A DNA stretch of 64,000 nucleotides from Paulinella micropora (lineage: Eukaryota > Cercozoa > Imbricatea > Euglyphida > Paulinellidae). The position numbers were made by a program, and so were the translations under genes. A model generated the notes under the pieces. The model searched no databases. It saw only the letters and a program-made list of their open reading frames with translations, and had not been told where the DNA came from. Shown one piece after another: positions 26,700-35,538 of this stretch (position 1 is its first letter; every line of letters starts with the position of its first letter). The stretch lies in the NCBI GenBank assembly GCA_019918135.1, contig WBZZ01005656.1, positions 63,501 through 127,500 of the forward strand, given 5' to 3'.

Positions 26700-27277
26700 T
26701 TTAATTTATGAGGTAATAAACTATGTACTGACAAAATTGAACAACACTCACAAGTAATTTTTTTTGTCTTATTTCTTTATAATATTCTTTTTTCTTTTTT
26801 AATAAATATTCTTTATTCTGTTCTCTGTATCCTTTCCTGTTCTGTGATAATTGCTCTTTATTTTCTTTGTAGTATCCTTTCATTTTCTGTGTTAAATGTT
26901 CTTTATTTTTTTCATAGTATTTTTTCATTTTTTGTACTATTTGTTCTTTGTTATCTTGATAATATTCATCTTTGTTTCTTCTTACTATTATTTTATTTAC
27001 GCAATTTTCTGTTTGTCTAATTACATTCACCTTCTCTTTTTTCAAGTTCCATTTTGTTATTACAAGGAAATTCTTCAATTAATTCAATATAAGCATCATC
27101 AAAAATGACGATTTCAAAAGACAAAATATAATTAAATTTTCCATTCTTCCAACATTTATATTCTCTTTTATGAGCATAAAGTCTTTTGTATAATGGTTGA
27201 GTTGTTGAACCAATATACACCTGCTCCGTTTGATATGACCTAATCGCATATATTTTACCTTGTTTATAATCTGGCAT
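26700..27277 (-). pseudogene. GIY-YIG endonuclease with KEYYxxNKEQ repeats, frameshifted
   Basis: At 27017-27277, KIYAIRSYQTEQVYIGSTTQ is the GIY-YIG motif (here IYAI...YIG), with the Arg helix KRLYAHKREYKCW and the Glu in IELIEEFP. Shifted by one frame near 27020, RQTENCVNKIIV then DEYYQDNKEQIVQKMKKYYE repeats run to about 26760, as in giant-virus and virophage GIY-YIG proteins. A second shift precedes a CxxC-like end. It looks like a decayed mobile endonuclease next to the truncated fibre 3' end. Absent from B. Confidence 0.7.
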
Positions 27278-27310
27278 CCTTTTATATCGTTTATTATCGC
27301 TATCTTTAAA

Positions 27311-27566
27311 TCATAAATTATCGCATTCATATATATGTGTCATATACCATCTATTATCGCCAGCACACATTAAAGGCAAAGCCTCATCAAAACTACGACA
27401 CATATTATTTCCGTTATTTATGAAAACACACTTAAACCCTGTATCTACCCCTTGCTTTATACAATAAGCACAACTATCATTTTTTTTTCTCACTGACCCG
27501 TGAGTAAAAGTCGCAGGCAGTCCGACCTAACACAGACCCTACAAATATTAATAAAATTTTTATCAT
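27311..27566 (-). pseudogene. Polinton A Cys-rich secreted protein, broken at an A-run
   Basis: From ATG at 27566 the frame gives MIKILLIFVGSVLGRTACDF, a signal peptide, then FYSRVSEKKK and a stop. Dropping one A of the nine-A run at about 27480 would lead into the open NDSCAYCIKQGVDTGFKCVF ... MCRSFDEALPLMC ... YECDNL. Six or so cysteines suggest a small disulfide-rich extracellular or membrane-lumen protein, loosely PSI-like. B has the homologue at 51462-51749. The break sits in a homopolymer and could be a read error. Confidence 0.6.
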
Positions 27567-27629
27567 CTTATATCTATATTTATATATTTTATCCACAAAG
27601 CACGAAGTGGCGAAGCAAGCGTAGTCAGA

Positions 27630-27992
27630 ATGACGGAGCACAAATACCAAAAGATTATTTTTCTAAGCAATGATTTTGCTGGAGGAAGCAAAACATTTAA
27701 TAAAAATATCCAAATGTCATTCACACCCACCAAAATGAATATAAAATTTATCCACTATATGAACGACCAGACAGAGACAAAAACCAGAATTCTTTACATG
27801 GATAGAATTGGAATTATTGGAACATTTGCGGACAGCACCACAGCAAACATTTCAAATCTCGGTTATAATTTTGTTGTTGTCGGATGGACTGACGGACAAT
27901 ATACATTTAAAGTCCTTGAAACTGACAGCGGAAATATTGATACAGGAAATTTAGCGGGAAGAATTGTTGTGTGTTTGGAATTCTTAGGATAA
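27630..27992 (+). CDS. Conserved 120-aa polinton protein, likely structural
   Basis: It is beta-rich, with no cysteines apart from one near the end and no signal peptide. It is almost unchanged in B (51748-52113), e.g. IIFLSNDFAGGSKTFNKNIQ and TRILYMDRIGIIGTFADSTT. It lies directly upstream of the packaging ATPase, 9 nt before its ATG, in the virion-gene cluster. Strong conservation and place suggest a capsid-associated protein (inference). I do not recognise a named family. Confidence 0.65.
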   Translation: MTEHKYQKIIFLSNDFAGGSKTFNKNIQMSFTPTKMNIKFIHYMNDQTETKTRILYMDRIGIIGTFADSTTANISNLGYNFVVVGWTDGQYTFKVLETDSGNIDTGNLAGRIVVCLEFLG

Positions 27993-28001
27993 TAATATAA
28001 G

Positions 28002-28820
28002 ATGATGAAGATTAACAATGTCAAAGTTAAGCCTGTGAAACAGGACGGAAACGGAGATAAAAAGGCCAAGGGCTACAAATTATTTAATGAACCTTATGCC
28101 AATATATTTCTACTTGCTAGAAAAAAGAGCGGTAAGACGACGGCGCTCTTTGAGATACTGAAACGGACAACAGACAGAAAAACCCGTATTGTTATTATTG
28201 CTTCAACAATTCACAAGGACTACATTTATAAGGCAATGGTAAAGCACTTTAAGAACAGAGGCAACCCAATGGCGATTTATACCTTTTTTAAATCAGACGG
28301 GGTGAATGTCATTGATTACGAACTTGACAAACTAAATAGAAACGACGAACAACAAGAAGGAGAAGTAAAACAGGACAAAGAAGAAATAGAGAAACCACAA
28401 TTTCTTTATTTTGGAAAAGAAAAGAAACAGAGCGCCGCAGAGGCAGCAAAAGAACGACCCAGCAAGTATATTTCTCCAGAGGTTGTTTTTGTTTTGGATG
28501 ATTTAGGTAGCGGATTAAAAGACAAGTCAGTAAGTGATTTGTTAAAAAAGAATATGCACTATAAATCAAAGGTGATTATGTCAAGCCAGTATCTGAACGA
28601 CCTACGGCCAGAAGCCATTAAGCAGTTAGATTATCTATTAATCTTTCCAAGCCAGTCTCAGGACAAAATGGAACTCGTTTATAAGCACTTAGACCTATCT
28701 TTTGATTTTGATTACTTTCTTCAAAAGTATCACGAAGCAACAAAGGAACGATTTAATTTTCTTTATGTTTCAAGTGTTGATGATGAGTTAAGAAAAAATT
28801 TTGCTTATCGTCTTAAGTAA
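28002..28820 (+). CDS. Polinton A FtsK/HerA-type genome-packaging ATPase
   Basis: It pumps DNA into the capsid using ATP. The Walker A is ARKKSGKTTALFEIL (residues about 40-54) and the Walker B is VVFVLDDLGSGL. SKVIMSSQYLNDLRPEAIKQ holds the sensor-like S-Q. At 272 aa it has normal length for polinton ATPases. The start MMKINNVKVKP follows AATATAAG. B copy: 52152-52970. Part of the plus-strand morphogenesis block with the basic protein, protease and capsids downstream. Confidence 0.92.
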   Translation: MMKINNVKVKPVKQDGNGDKKAKGYKLFNEPYANIFLLARKKSGKTTALFEILKRTTDRKTRIVIIASTIHKDYIYKAMVKHFKNRGNPMAIYTFFKSDGVNVIDYELDKLNRNDEQQEGEVKQDKEEIEKPQFLYFGKEKKQSAAEAAKERPSKYISPEVVFVLDDLGSGLKDKSVSDLLKKNMHYKSKVIMSSQYLNDLRPEAIKQLDYLLIFPSQSQDKMELVYKHLDLSFDFDYFLQKYHEATKERFNFLYVSSVDDELRKNFAYRLK

Positions 28821-28856
28821 AAAAAATTTAGAATTAATTATTTTTTTATATAGTAT

Positions 28857-29210
28857 ATGGTAGTAAAAACAACTCGTGTTGAAGTTATTCCAACAATCGG
28901 CAAACGAACTATTAACTCAAGCACCAATATGGCTGGAGGTAAAAAGAAGTCTGGACGGAAGACCACAGCGAAGCGTGGGCACGCACAACGTGCTGTGCAG
29001 GGCAAGGGACAGGCTGGCGGTAAAATTAACTGGGCAAAGGTTGGAAAAACCGCAATGGCAGTAAATAAATTCCTTCGTGATAACAAGATTATTTCAAAGA
29101 CTGCGAATGCTCTTGGTGATGTCGGGGTTCCATATGCGTCTCGTATCGGCTCTACCGCCGCGAAACTTGGATATGGTAGGCAGAGCGGACGTGGCGCCTT
29201 AAAGTTCTAG
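28857..29210 (+). CDS. Polinton A small basic core/minor capsid protein (pX/pVI-like candidate)
   Basis: 117 aa, very rich in Lys/Arg/Gly. The N-terminus is MVVKTTRVEVIPTIGKRTIN, then NMAGGKKKSGRK, a good fit to the adenain cleavage rule (M/I/L)-X-G-G, then INWAKVGKTAMAVNKFLRDN and a Gly/Arg tail (GYGRQSGRGALKF). The layout recalls small basic adenovirus and adintovirus core or membrane-lytic proteins, by character rather than by alignment. The TTTTTTTATATAGTAT-ATG leader matches the common start motif. B copy: 53007-53336. Confidence 0.6.
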   Translation: MVVKTTRVEVIPTIGKRTINSSTNMAGGKKKSGRKTTAKRGHAQRAVQGKGQAGGKINWAKVGKTAMAVNKFLRDNKIISKTANALGDVGVPYASRIGSTAAKLGYGRQSGRGALKF

Positions 29211-29269
29211 ATATTTGAAAATCCACACTCCCATTCGCTACGCTCATTTTCGTGTGTTTTTCAAACATC
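29210..29269. terminator. large hairpin after the basic protein gene
   Basis: Arms GATATTTGAAAATCCACAC and GTGTGTTTTTCAAACATC start at the stop codon of the upstream gene. The loop is longer than at 22342 and carries ATTCGCTACGCTCATTTTCG. B has no hairpin at the matching site (53337-53398). Confidence 0.65.
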
Positions 29270-29303
29270 GGAAACAGATTTATTTTTTCAATAAAGAAAA
29301 ATA

Positions 29304-29356
29304 GATGTTTTAGAATAAGCGATAATGCGAAGCATGAAGCGCAATTCTAAAATATC
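29304..29356. repeat. hairpin overlapping the start of the next gene
   Basis: Arms GATGTTTTAGAATAAGCG and GCGCAATTCTAAAATATC, with an inner ATGCGAAGCAT. The ATG of the 29325 gene lies in the loop, so its first residues (MRSMKRNSKI) are encoded by the hairpin. The same arms recur at 33579-33643. Confidence 0.7.
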
Positions 29357-30098
29357 AAAGCCTAAGGTAAGACCACCGCGGGTTTATAGAAATAAAAGCG
29401 GGAAGCCGTATATTATCCAGAAGGGCAAAAAATATTATCTTAATTTTGGTAAGAAAACAAATGATATGAGCACACTTCAAATCGTTAAACTTTTTATGAA
29501 ATACTTAGGCAGACCAAAAGCAAAGCGGGCAAGAACGAAGAAAGAAGACTTACGAAAAGTCCAGAGCCTGTCAGAGATTGAACAAAATACGAGAACAGCC
29601 ATTAATGACCACTTAGACAAACTCAGGAAGGAGAAATACGATAAGATTGATGAGATAGACCAAAAAGAAAAAAAAGCACAGGTGGATGCTGAAGAAGAAA
29701 AGAAGAGGCTAGAAAGAAAAATCCAAGCCGATGCTGAGGAACTAAAAGAAACAATGGATAGGGAACATAAAAAACAACTGGCGGAGATTAAGGAAAGACA
29801 AGAAGAAAGGGATAGGGAACAGAAGAAGGAACAACGACTTATTCAGGAACTAAATGCGGAACGACGACATAGACAGGGATTATTGACTGCTCCAGTTGCA
29901 CAGCCTATTATAGCGAACCCGAATCCCCCTTCAACTACAAATAAACCAAAGAAAACCGCAACTACATCTTCCCCAAAAATAACTGATATAACTGACAAAG
30001 TAAATAAACAAGAAAAAGATTTGGAAGAAGAAAAGAGACGAAGAATTATTGATGAAATGTTCTCCGAGAAAACGAGAAAAAAACGTGTCAAAAAATGA
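29325..30098 (+). CDS. Polinton A coiled-coil protein with basic N-terminus
   Basis: 257 aa. Residues 12-60 (RPPRVYRNKSGKPYIIQKGK, KYYLNFGKKTNDMSTLQIVK) are basic and conserved with B. Residues 70-190 are a long Lys/Glu coiled coil, followed by a Pro/Thr linker and KQEKDLEEEKRRRIIDEMFS. B's copy (53399-54802) is longer, differs at the C-terminus and has an internal stop. Place between the basic protein and the protease suggests a virion core or scaffold role (inference). The stop overlaps the next gene's ATG (ATGA). Confidence 0.6.
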   Translation: MRSMKRNSKISKPKVRPPRVYRNKSGKPYIIQKGKKYYLNFGKKTNDMSTLQIVKLFMKYLGRPKAKRARTKKEDLRKVQSLSEIEQNTRTAINDHLDKLRKEKYDKIDEIDQKEKKAQVDAEEEKKRLERKIQADAEELKETMDREHKKQLAEIKERQEERDREQKKEQRLIQELNAERRHRQGLLTAPVAQPIIANPNPPSTTNKPKKTATTSSPKITDITDKVNKQEKDLEEEKRRRIIDEMFSEKTRKKRVKK

Positions 30099-31080
30099 AA
30101 AATAATACAATAATAAATCACCTTAAAAAAGCAGGCATTAATATCCCTATAATAAAAAACAAAGGTTCAAACGACTACGCCACTAGTTTAAAGAGATGGT
30201 TATACACACAAAAAATCACTGAAAACATATCATCGGCAGAAGATGGATGGGAAAAACTAGAACAATTTACAACAAAAATGATTGCTAAAAATGAAAGCAA
30301 AAAGAATGAAGAAAAAAAAACTCCTGTAAATAGCACTCTATCGCCAATAGAACCACCCCATTTTGAAAATTCTCCAGATGCTAAACAACTTATATTTGAA
30401 ATGACAAATCCACAACCAGCAGAGACACAACCGATAGATGTAGCACCACCACCGAGCACAAGTTCTGCGGACATCGCGGAGACACCAGAGCAACCACCAA
30501 ATCTCCAACCAGTTGGAAATCTCCAGCATGCTGGAGATAACGAGCAACAGCAAGAGCAACCACAGCAAGAGGGTGAGGGGCGGGGATTAATGACTAATGA
30601 AATAAGTGATATAATGAAAAAATATGGATGGTATCTCGGAGCAATAGCCAGCGATGAAATCTACAAACTAAATCCAGAAAAAGAAAGCGATACGGCTTTA
30701 TTATGAATACCGACCCAAGCAACCAAAAAGGCCAGCACTGGATGGCTATATGGGTAAGTCTGGATAAAGACAGAAGTGTTGAAGTGTATGACCCATTAGC
30801 GCTTTACCAACCAACGGAAGACTTTCAACAACAAATGAAACAACTAATTGATAAAAGCCACCCCGATAGTTATTTGTTAATGAAAGTTAATCAAGTTAAA
30901 CAACAATCTGATACAAGCGACACGTGCGGATGGCACTCAATGAGGTTTCTTGTCCTTCGTTCAAAAGGTGTAAGGTTTAAATTCGCCAGTGGTTTCACAG
31001 ACCTAAAAGAAGACGAAGCAGAAAAGTTAAAAGCACAAAATGGGTATGGAGATGGTGAGGGATTTAATACATTCATATAA
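30095..31080 (+). pseudogene. Polinton A adenain-like cysteine protease, frameshifted
   Basis: Matures capsid proteins. The first frame (30095-30706) has a Pro/Gln linker, then RGLMTNEISDIMKKYGWYLG. It ends in SDTALL where B continues KRYGFIMNLDN; one A appears lost in GAAAAAGAAAG near 30682. The second frame (30703-31080) holds catalytic His in GQHWMAIWV, Asp in EVYDPLAL, Gln/Cys in KQQSDTSDTCGWHSMRF. The linker also carries two 20-bp palindromes at 30501-30538 read in frame as NLQPVGNLQHAGD. B's copy is intact. Confidence 0.8.
30501..30538. repeat. two palindromes inside the protease linker
   Basis: ATCTCCAACCAGTTGGAAAT (one mismatch) overlaps ATCTCCAGCATGCTGGAGAT (perfect). They are absent from the B protease. 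Confidence 0.85.
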
Positions 31081-31101
31081 AAATTATTCGTATAATATAC
31101 A

Positions 31102-31914
31102 ATGGAATACAAAGGTGGGAGAAGTAGTAGTATCTATTACATAAATAGTAAAAACAGAATAACGGGGACAGACAGCGACTTTACACACGAAGTCAATATG
31201 AAGGGGCTAGACAATCCCACACATTGTAAAATTCTTCATATCTATGTGCCGAAGTCGTATTACTCTGTTGCCAGTCCTTACAATACTTTTACATTATCCG
31301 AAGACGGGTATGAGGCTTTAATTACGATACCTGAAGGAAACTACACAATGAACAACTTAAAAAATAAACTATCTGAGATATTGACGGCAGAAAGTCCGAA
31401 TGATTATACTTATGTGGTATCTAGTAATAATACCAACACAGACCCCGAGGATGGTAAATTAACATTCAGTGTTTCAAATAACGGAGGTATTCAACCGCGG
31501 TTTATATTTGATGCCGATACACGTATTCACGAGGTAATGGGTTTTGATAGAAATTCAACATATTTCTTTGCTAATGATTTAATTAAATCGCCAAATGTAA
31601 TTATTCTAACTGGTGAAAAAACTTTGTATCTTCAATCAGACTCAGTGAATGAAGGAGATAATCACGTGCTACAAGAAATATACACAGCCAACGAAATTCC
31701 GTTTGGTGCCGTAATCTATGATGGGAGCGGGTCTGAGTATGGTAAAACATTGTCAGCAAGTTCAAACAATGTGTTTAGGTTTTACTTGACAGACGAAAAC
31801 GACCAAGCAATTAATCTTAATGGTTTGGGTATCGTTATGACATTATTGGTTTATCGTGAAACTAATTATTTTAGTTTATTTAATTCATTCTTCAATCTGT
31901 TGAAACCGCGGTAA
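31102..31914 (+). CDS. Polinton A minor capsid protein (penton-like)
   Basis: 270 aa, predicted single jelly roll forming fivefold vertices. The start YYINSKNRITGTDSDFTHEV and CKILHIYVPKSYYSV and EGNYTMNNLKNKLSE are hallmark segments of polinton and virophage penton-type minor capsids. B (55598-56410) is very close throughout. It stands directly upstream of the major capsid gene, the usual order. GTATAATATACA precedes the ATG. Confidence 0.85.
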   Translation: MEYKGGRSSSIYYINSKNRITGTDSDFTHEVNMKGLDNPTHCKILHIYVPKSYYSVASPYNTFTLSEDGYEALITIPEGNYTMNNLKNKLSEILTAESPNDYTYVVSSNNTNTDPEDGKLTFSVSNNGGIQPRFIFDADTRIHEVMGFDRNSTYFFANDLIKSPNVIILTGEKTLYLQSDSVNEGDNHVLQEIYTANEIPFGAVIYDGSGSEYGKTLSASSNNVFRFYLTDENDQAINLNGLGIVMTLLVYRETNYFSLFNSFFNLLKPR

Positions 31915-31997
31915 AGATATTTGATTTAATTATTTTTTTCTACACTATTATATATTGTGGTGAATTAGTTAATTTACAACACTTGAAAAAAAGAAAA

Positions 31998-33506
31998 ATG
32001 CCCGTCCAATATGGAGGAGAACTTACACACAGCCAAAGCGAACTTATCCGCGGTAAGTATTCGCTTAACAAACTTACTGCCCGCGAAAGTCTTGCGGTTG
32101 TGCCGATTACCACCGTGGGAGGAATTGAATCAACTTTTGAAATTCCTACTCGTCCTTTGAACCTTGCGAGGTCTGTGTTGCGATTTACCTACACACCAAC
32201 TCGGGGTGGTGCTGGTGGAAGGTATAACCGAATTCCTATGGAATGCCTGCCGATGATTAAGACGATTGAACTGCGAAGCCGAAGCGGTCAGTATCTGTGT
32301 AATCTTCAACACGTTGGTAATTACACTAAGATGATTTGGAAGCCTGAGATTTCTTATGATAGATTTATGGCACTGGATAACCACGGGGCTGGGTCTGGTT
32401 ATGGGGCTATGCTTCAAAAGTGTAATGTTGATAATCGTGCTACAACCGCCTTTAATGCTAACGTGTATGCTGGCCAACAAGCAAGTGCTGCAACAGTTGC
32501 GGGAAGTATTGATACCGATGCTCACCTTCAGGCAACATTAAACCGTTTTGGTAATGCTATCGCAGGAGCAATTTCTCCGCCATCCGTCAATGCTCGTCGT
32601 AATAATGATTTGCTCATCGCTAACGGAACTGGTGTTGCATCTGTTGTAAATGTCTCTTATGAAGAGGCAAAGTATTTTGAAGGTGGAGCCGATAACACCG
32701 AAACTCCCGTTATCAATGTGTCTATTCCTCTCGGTGTGCTTTTTGGAACCATTTTTGAAATTGATAAGACTATCGGTTTTAATGAAATTCTTGATTTGAG
32801 GATTGTGTGGGAGGGAACACAGAAAACCGTATTTTATGGAACTGATGCCCTTAGTGTTGCAGCAGGAGCGACCGCCACCGCAGCACCCGCAGAGGTTTCC
32901 AACCTTAAAATCTTTCTTGCTGTTGAAACTGATCCAAATGTTATTTTGGGTGTTCAACAAAAGATTGCGGGTGAAGGATTTTCGTTTAAGACTGAATACC
33001 CTATCTCTTGGAAAACTAATCTCGCGGCGGGAACTCAGTCATTTGTTTTGAAGATGAACCGCTCGCAGGGTGAGAGAATTCGCCGAATTTACACTAGCGG
33101 GTTTAATAATACCGAAACTTCAAACACCGCATTTGATTGCGATAACCGAGCACAGGCTAAGATTACTTCTTATTACACTACTTTGGATAGTAATAGAATT
33201 CAGCAGTTTGATATCACTTGCTCCCGCGATGAGGATTATATGCTTTTGAAGGAAAAGGTAAAGGGTTCTGCTATTTTGAACTCTAATGTGTATAAATATA
33301 ACTGGTTCCACGTTGATTTCTGGGATCACAACCGCCCGCTTTATGACAAGCGAGAAGAAGAGGGTTATGAAGTGGCTGGTCTGTCCTTGGATACCGAACG
33401 GCGGTATGAATGGAGTGCGGAGGGAGCAGTCCAATTGAATTATTACACTTATGGTATTCTTCAGAGGACTATTGTCGTGAAGGGAATTGAAATCCTTATG
33501 AGTTGA
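31998..33506 (+). CDS. Polinton A major capsid protein (double jelly-roll type)
   Basis: 502 aa. The start MPVQYGGEL is shared with B. Conserved stretches are STFEIPTRPLNLARSVLRFT, QHVGNYTKMIWKPEI, TIGFNEILDLRIVWEGT and FLAVETDPNVILGVQQKIAG; near the end comes VKGIEILMS. Length, position after the penton and cluster context identify it as the hexon-like MCP. It differs from B mainly in loop regions, as expected for surface-exposed parts. The leader is about 50 nt with an A-run before ATG, unlike the very short leaders of most neighbours. Confidence 0.85.
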   Translation: MPVQYGGELTHSQSELIRGKYSLNKLTARESLAVVPITTVGGIESTFEIPTRPLNLARSVLRFTYTPTRGGAGGRYNRIPMECLPMIKTIELRSRSGQYLCNLQHVGNYTKMIWKPEISYDRFMALDNHGAGSGYGAMLQKCNVDNRATTAFNANVYAGQQASAATVAGSIDTDAHLQATLNRFGNAIAGAISPPSVNARRNNDLLIANGTGVASVVNVSYEEAKYFEGGADNTETPVINVSIPLGVLFGTIFEIDKTIGFNEILDLRIVWEGTQKTVFYGTDALSVAAGATATAAPAEVSNLKIFLAVETDPNVILGVQQKIAGEGFSFKTEYPISWKTNLAAGTQSFVLKMNRSQGERIRRIYTSGFNNTETSNTAFDCDNRAQAKITSYYTTLDSNRIQQFDITCSRDEDYMLLKEKVKGSAILNSNVYKYNWFHVDFWDHNRPLYDKREEEGYEVAGLSLDTERRYEWSAEGAVQLNYYTYGILQRTIVVKGIEILMS

Positions 33507-33507
33507 T

Positions 33508-33570
33508 GATATTTATCAACTTCACTCCTATCTGGCTAATCGCCAGATTTCCCGTTTGTTGATAAACATC
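33508..33570. terminator. hairpin after MCP with a nested palindrome in its loop
   Basis: Outer arms GATATTTATCAAC / GTTGATAAACATC. The loop contains ATCTGGCTAATCGCCAGAT (33530-33548). It begins two bases after the MCP stop. B has nothing similar after its MCP. Confidence 0.7.
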
Positions 33571-33578
33571 GAAAAAAC

Positions 33579-33643
33579 GATGTTTTAGAATAAGCGGGAT
33601 ATCTCAAACAAGTTTGAGATTGTGAGCGCAATTCTAAAATATC
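33579..33643. repeat. hairpin with a 20-bp palindrome in the loop
   Basis: Outer arms GATGTTTTAGAATAAGCG / GCGCAATTCTAAAATATC enclose ATCTCAAACAAGTTTGAGAT (33601-33620). Confidence 0.8.
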
Positions 33644-33718
33644 ATAAACATCGTGAAAACCAAAAAAGTAAAAATTAGTAGATTAAATATTTTTTTCTCG
33701 TATAATATAGGAATAAAC

Positions 33719-33781
33719 GACTTTTGAGAATAAGTGAAAAATCTTGCGATTAGCAAGATAGAAACGCAATTCTCAAATGTC
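33719..33781. repeat. hairpin spanning the start codon of the next gene
   Basis: Outer arms GACTTTTGAGAAT / ATTCTCAAATGTC. The loop holds ATCTTGCGATTAGCAAGAT (33741-33759). The ATG at 33777 lies in the right arm, so structure could affect its translation. Confidence 0.7.
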
Positions 33782-34997
33782 TCAGAGAAACTTAATCGCA
33801 GAAAATCCTAGAGGAGAGTTCATCAACCTAAAAGTAGGATATGATGGCCACATTGATAATATGAAGACAGCCTTCGGCGAAACAACAACTGCGCAATTAA
33901 CACCAGTATTACAAGAAATCTTTCCATATACCATTAATACTAGGGTATGGACAAAAACAGAAACAAAATCGTCTGTGTCATTTTTGGATAATATGGCTGA
34001 ATTGAAAACAACTGCTAATGCGACGGCGGATGCTAGATTAGTAAGTAAAAGGAGAATAAAATATAGAACTGGAACGGGTGTCCTTGCTCGCTTTACTGCT
34101 CTATGGACAACGGATGATACAAAAGATTACTATTCATTTATTGGAATAGGAAATGACCTTAATGATGGATTTTATTTTTACAAAAATCACGAAGGAATGA
34201 ATATCGCACATTGTAAAAGAAATGATGTAGAATATATTGACCAAAAAGACTGGGATGACCCGTGCGATGGAACTTTGGCTATGCCAGACTTAGAATGGAG
34301 CGTAGGAAATGTATTTCAAATTCAATTTCAATATCTCGGGTTTGGTGCTATTAAGTTTTCAATTGAAAATCCAGAGACTGGTGAATTCCAACTAGTTCAT
34401 ATGATTAAGTATGCTAATACGAATGATGAAGTAAGCCTTGGAAATACGACATTACCCTTTACGGCTGTAATGAGAAATGATGCAAAGACTGGAATACAAA
34501 TTCTTAAAACAGCGAGTGCTAGTTTATTCATTGAGGGTTCTAATACTATTAATACAAGTATAACGAATACTGCGGAAGGAGACGAAAAAACGAGCATCAC
34601 TGAAAGCACCATTTTGAGTATCAGGAATAAAGCACTATTCAATAATAGCCTAACCAACTATTCAAATGTCTTTCCTTCCTTGGTAAGTATTACAAATGAA
34701 GATACTAAGTCAAATGTCGTCAGAATGGTATTGAATGGGACGCTAACAGGGGCTGGTTTTGCTGATGTTGATGCCACAACTTCAATCGTAGATACAGACA
34801 TAAAAGCAACCGCTATCGCCAACGGAACGACAATTTTTAAGATTTATGTAAATGCCGCCTCAACTCAACAAATTAATCTCAGAACATACGATATTCAATT
34901 AACGCCGAATGATGTTTTGACATTCACACAGAAGGCTGTGTCGGCTGGGGCTGGTAGTAATATTAATGTAATCGCGAACTTTATAGAAGACCATTGA
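33777..34997 (+). CDS. Polinton A 406-aa structural protein
   Basis: The N-terminal block TAFGETTTAQLTPVLQEIFP and YTINTRVWTKTETKSSVSFL resembles a pattern seen in phage and marine-virus virion proteins (AFGEL...TP..Q..F.Y). The middle (ALWTTDDTKDYYSFIGIGND, YKNHEGMNIAH) is beta-rich with a lectin-like feel, then TTLPFTAVMRNDAKTGIQIL. It follows the MCP and is well conserved in B (58029-59267). A virion surface or tail-like role is inferred. No enzyme motif is seen. Confidence 0.6.
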   Translation: MSQRNLIAENPRGEFINLKVGYDGHIDNMKTAFGETTTAQLTPVLQEIFPYTINTRVWTKTETKSSVSFLDNMAELKTTANATADARLVSKRRIKYRTGTGVLARFTALWTTDDTKDYYSFIGIGNDLNDGFYFYKNHEGMNIAHCKRNDVEYIDQKDWDDPCDGTLAMPDLEWSVGNVFQIQFQYLGFGAIKFSIENPETGEFQLVHMIKYANTNDEVSLGNTTLPFTAVMRNDAKTGIQILKTASASLFIEGSNTINTSITNTAEGDEKTSITESTILSIRNKALFNNSLTNYSNVFPSLVSITNEDTKSNVVRMVLNGTLTGAGFADVDATTSIVDTDIKATAIANGTTIFKIYVNAASTQQINLRTYDIQLTPNDVLTFTQKAVSAGAGSNINVIANFIEDH

Positions 34998-35046
34998 TGT
35001 GGATGGAATTAAAAAACAAAAAAATGAAAGTCTAATTTCTAAATTA

Positions 35047-35487
35047 TTACAAATATTTTTTTACCGCGTCTTTGTTATTAAAATAAGGTTGTTGAATTAA
35101 ATATTCAAGGTATGGTTTATCAATCTTAGCAACATCTTCAATTTTCATTTTTTTATACTTACCATATTGAAGAACAACATCTTTCTTTAATATACATCCT
35201 TCTTCTGTACATGTAGCATTCGCCATCTCTTCGCCGACCTTAGCCTTTATTTCGGTAATCCCAGTTTCTTTTAAATCAGCAGTCGTAAAAGGTGTGCTTT
35301 CTTCCTCCATCAACACGCTTTCCAGTGGGATAACTACTTTAACATTATCATCACGTGGTTTATATTGCTCATAGAAAGAAACAATGTCAGGCTTAGTCCA
35401 TTTAATGGTTGGCTTTTTGACATCTCCATCAAGGTTCCATTTTTCAATTTCATTCAAGTAGTCTTGCTTGGTGCTCAGGTCTGTCAT
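35047..35487 (-). CDS. Polinton A small protein with ExoX-C-like motif, 1
   Basis: 146 aa. The C-terminus LQYGKYKKMKIEDVAKIDKP followed by YLEYLIQQPYF matches the short FGKYKGxxixdia..dpxYLxWl motif found at the end of ExoX-like and DUF3820-type proteins. The N-terminus (LSTKQDYLNEIEKWNLDGDV, IKWTKPDIVSFYEQYKP) looks like a helical SAP-like segment. The B copy (59376-59908) is frameshifted just inside the motif. It is one of two such genes side by side. Nucleic-acid binding is likely; an enzyme is not shown. Confidence 0.65.
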   Translation of the reverse strand: MTDLSTKQDYLNEIEKWNLDGDVKKPTIKWTKPDIVSFYEQYKPRDDNVKVVIPLESVLMEEESTPFTTADLKETGITEIKAKVGEEMANATCTEEGCILKKDVVLQYGKYKKMKIEDVAKIDKPYLEYLIQQPYFNNKDAVKKYL

Positions 35488-35538
35488 CATATACTATTAA
35501 TATTATTTTTTTATTAATTTTATTTTAGAGTATATAGT

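Noticed and set aside
31983..31997. Upstream TTG start for the major capsid gene
   Set aside because: The ATG at 31998 aligns with the B start (56526) and the stretch before it is the A-rich leader.
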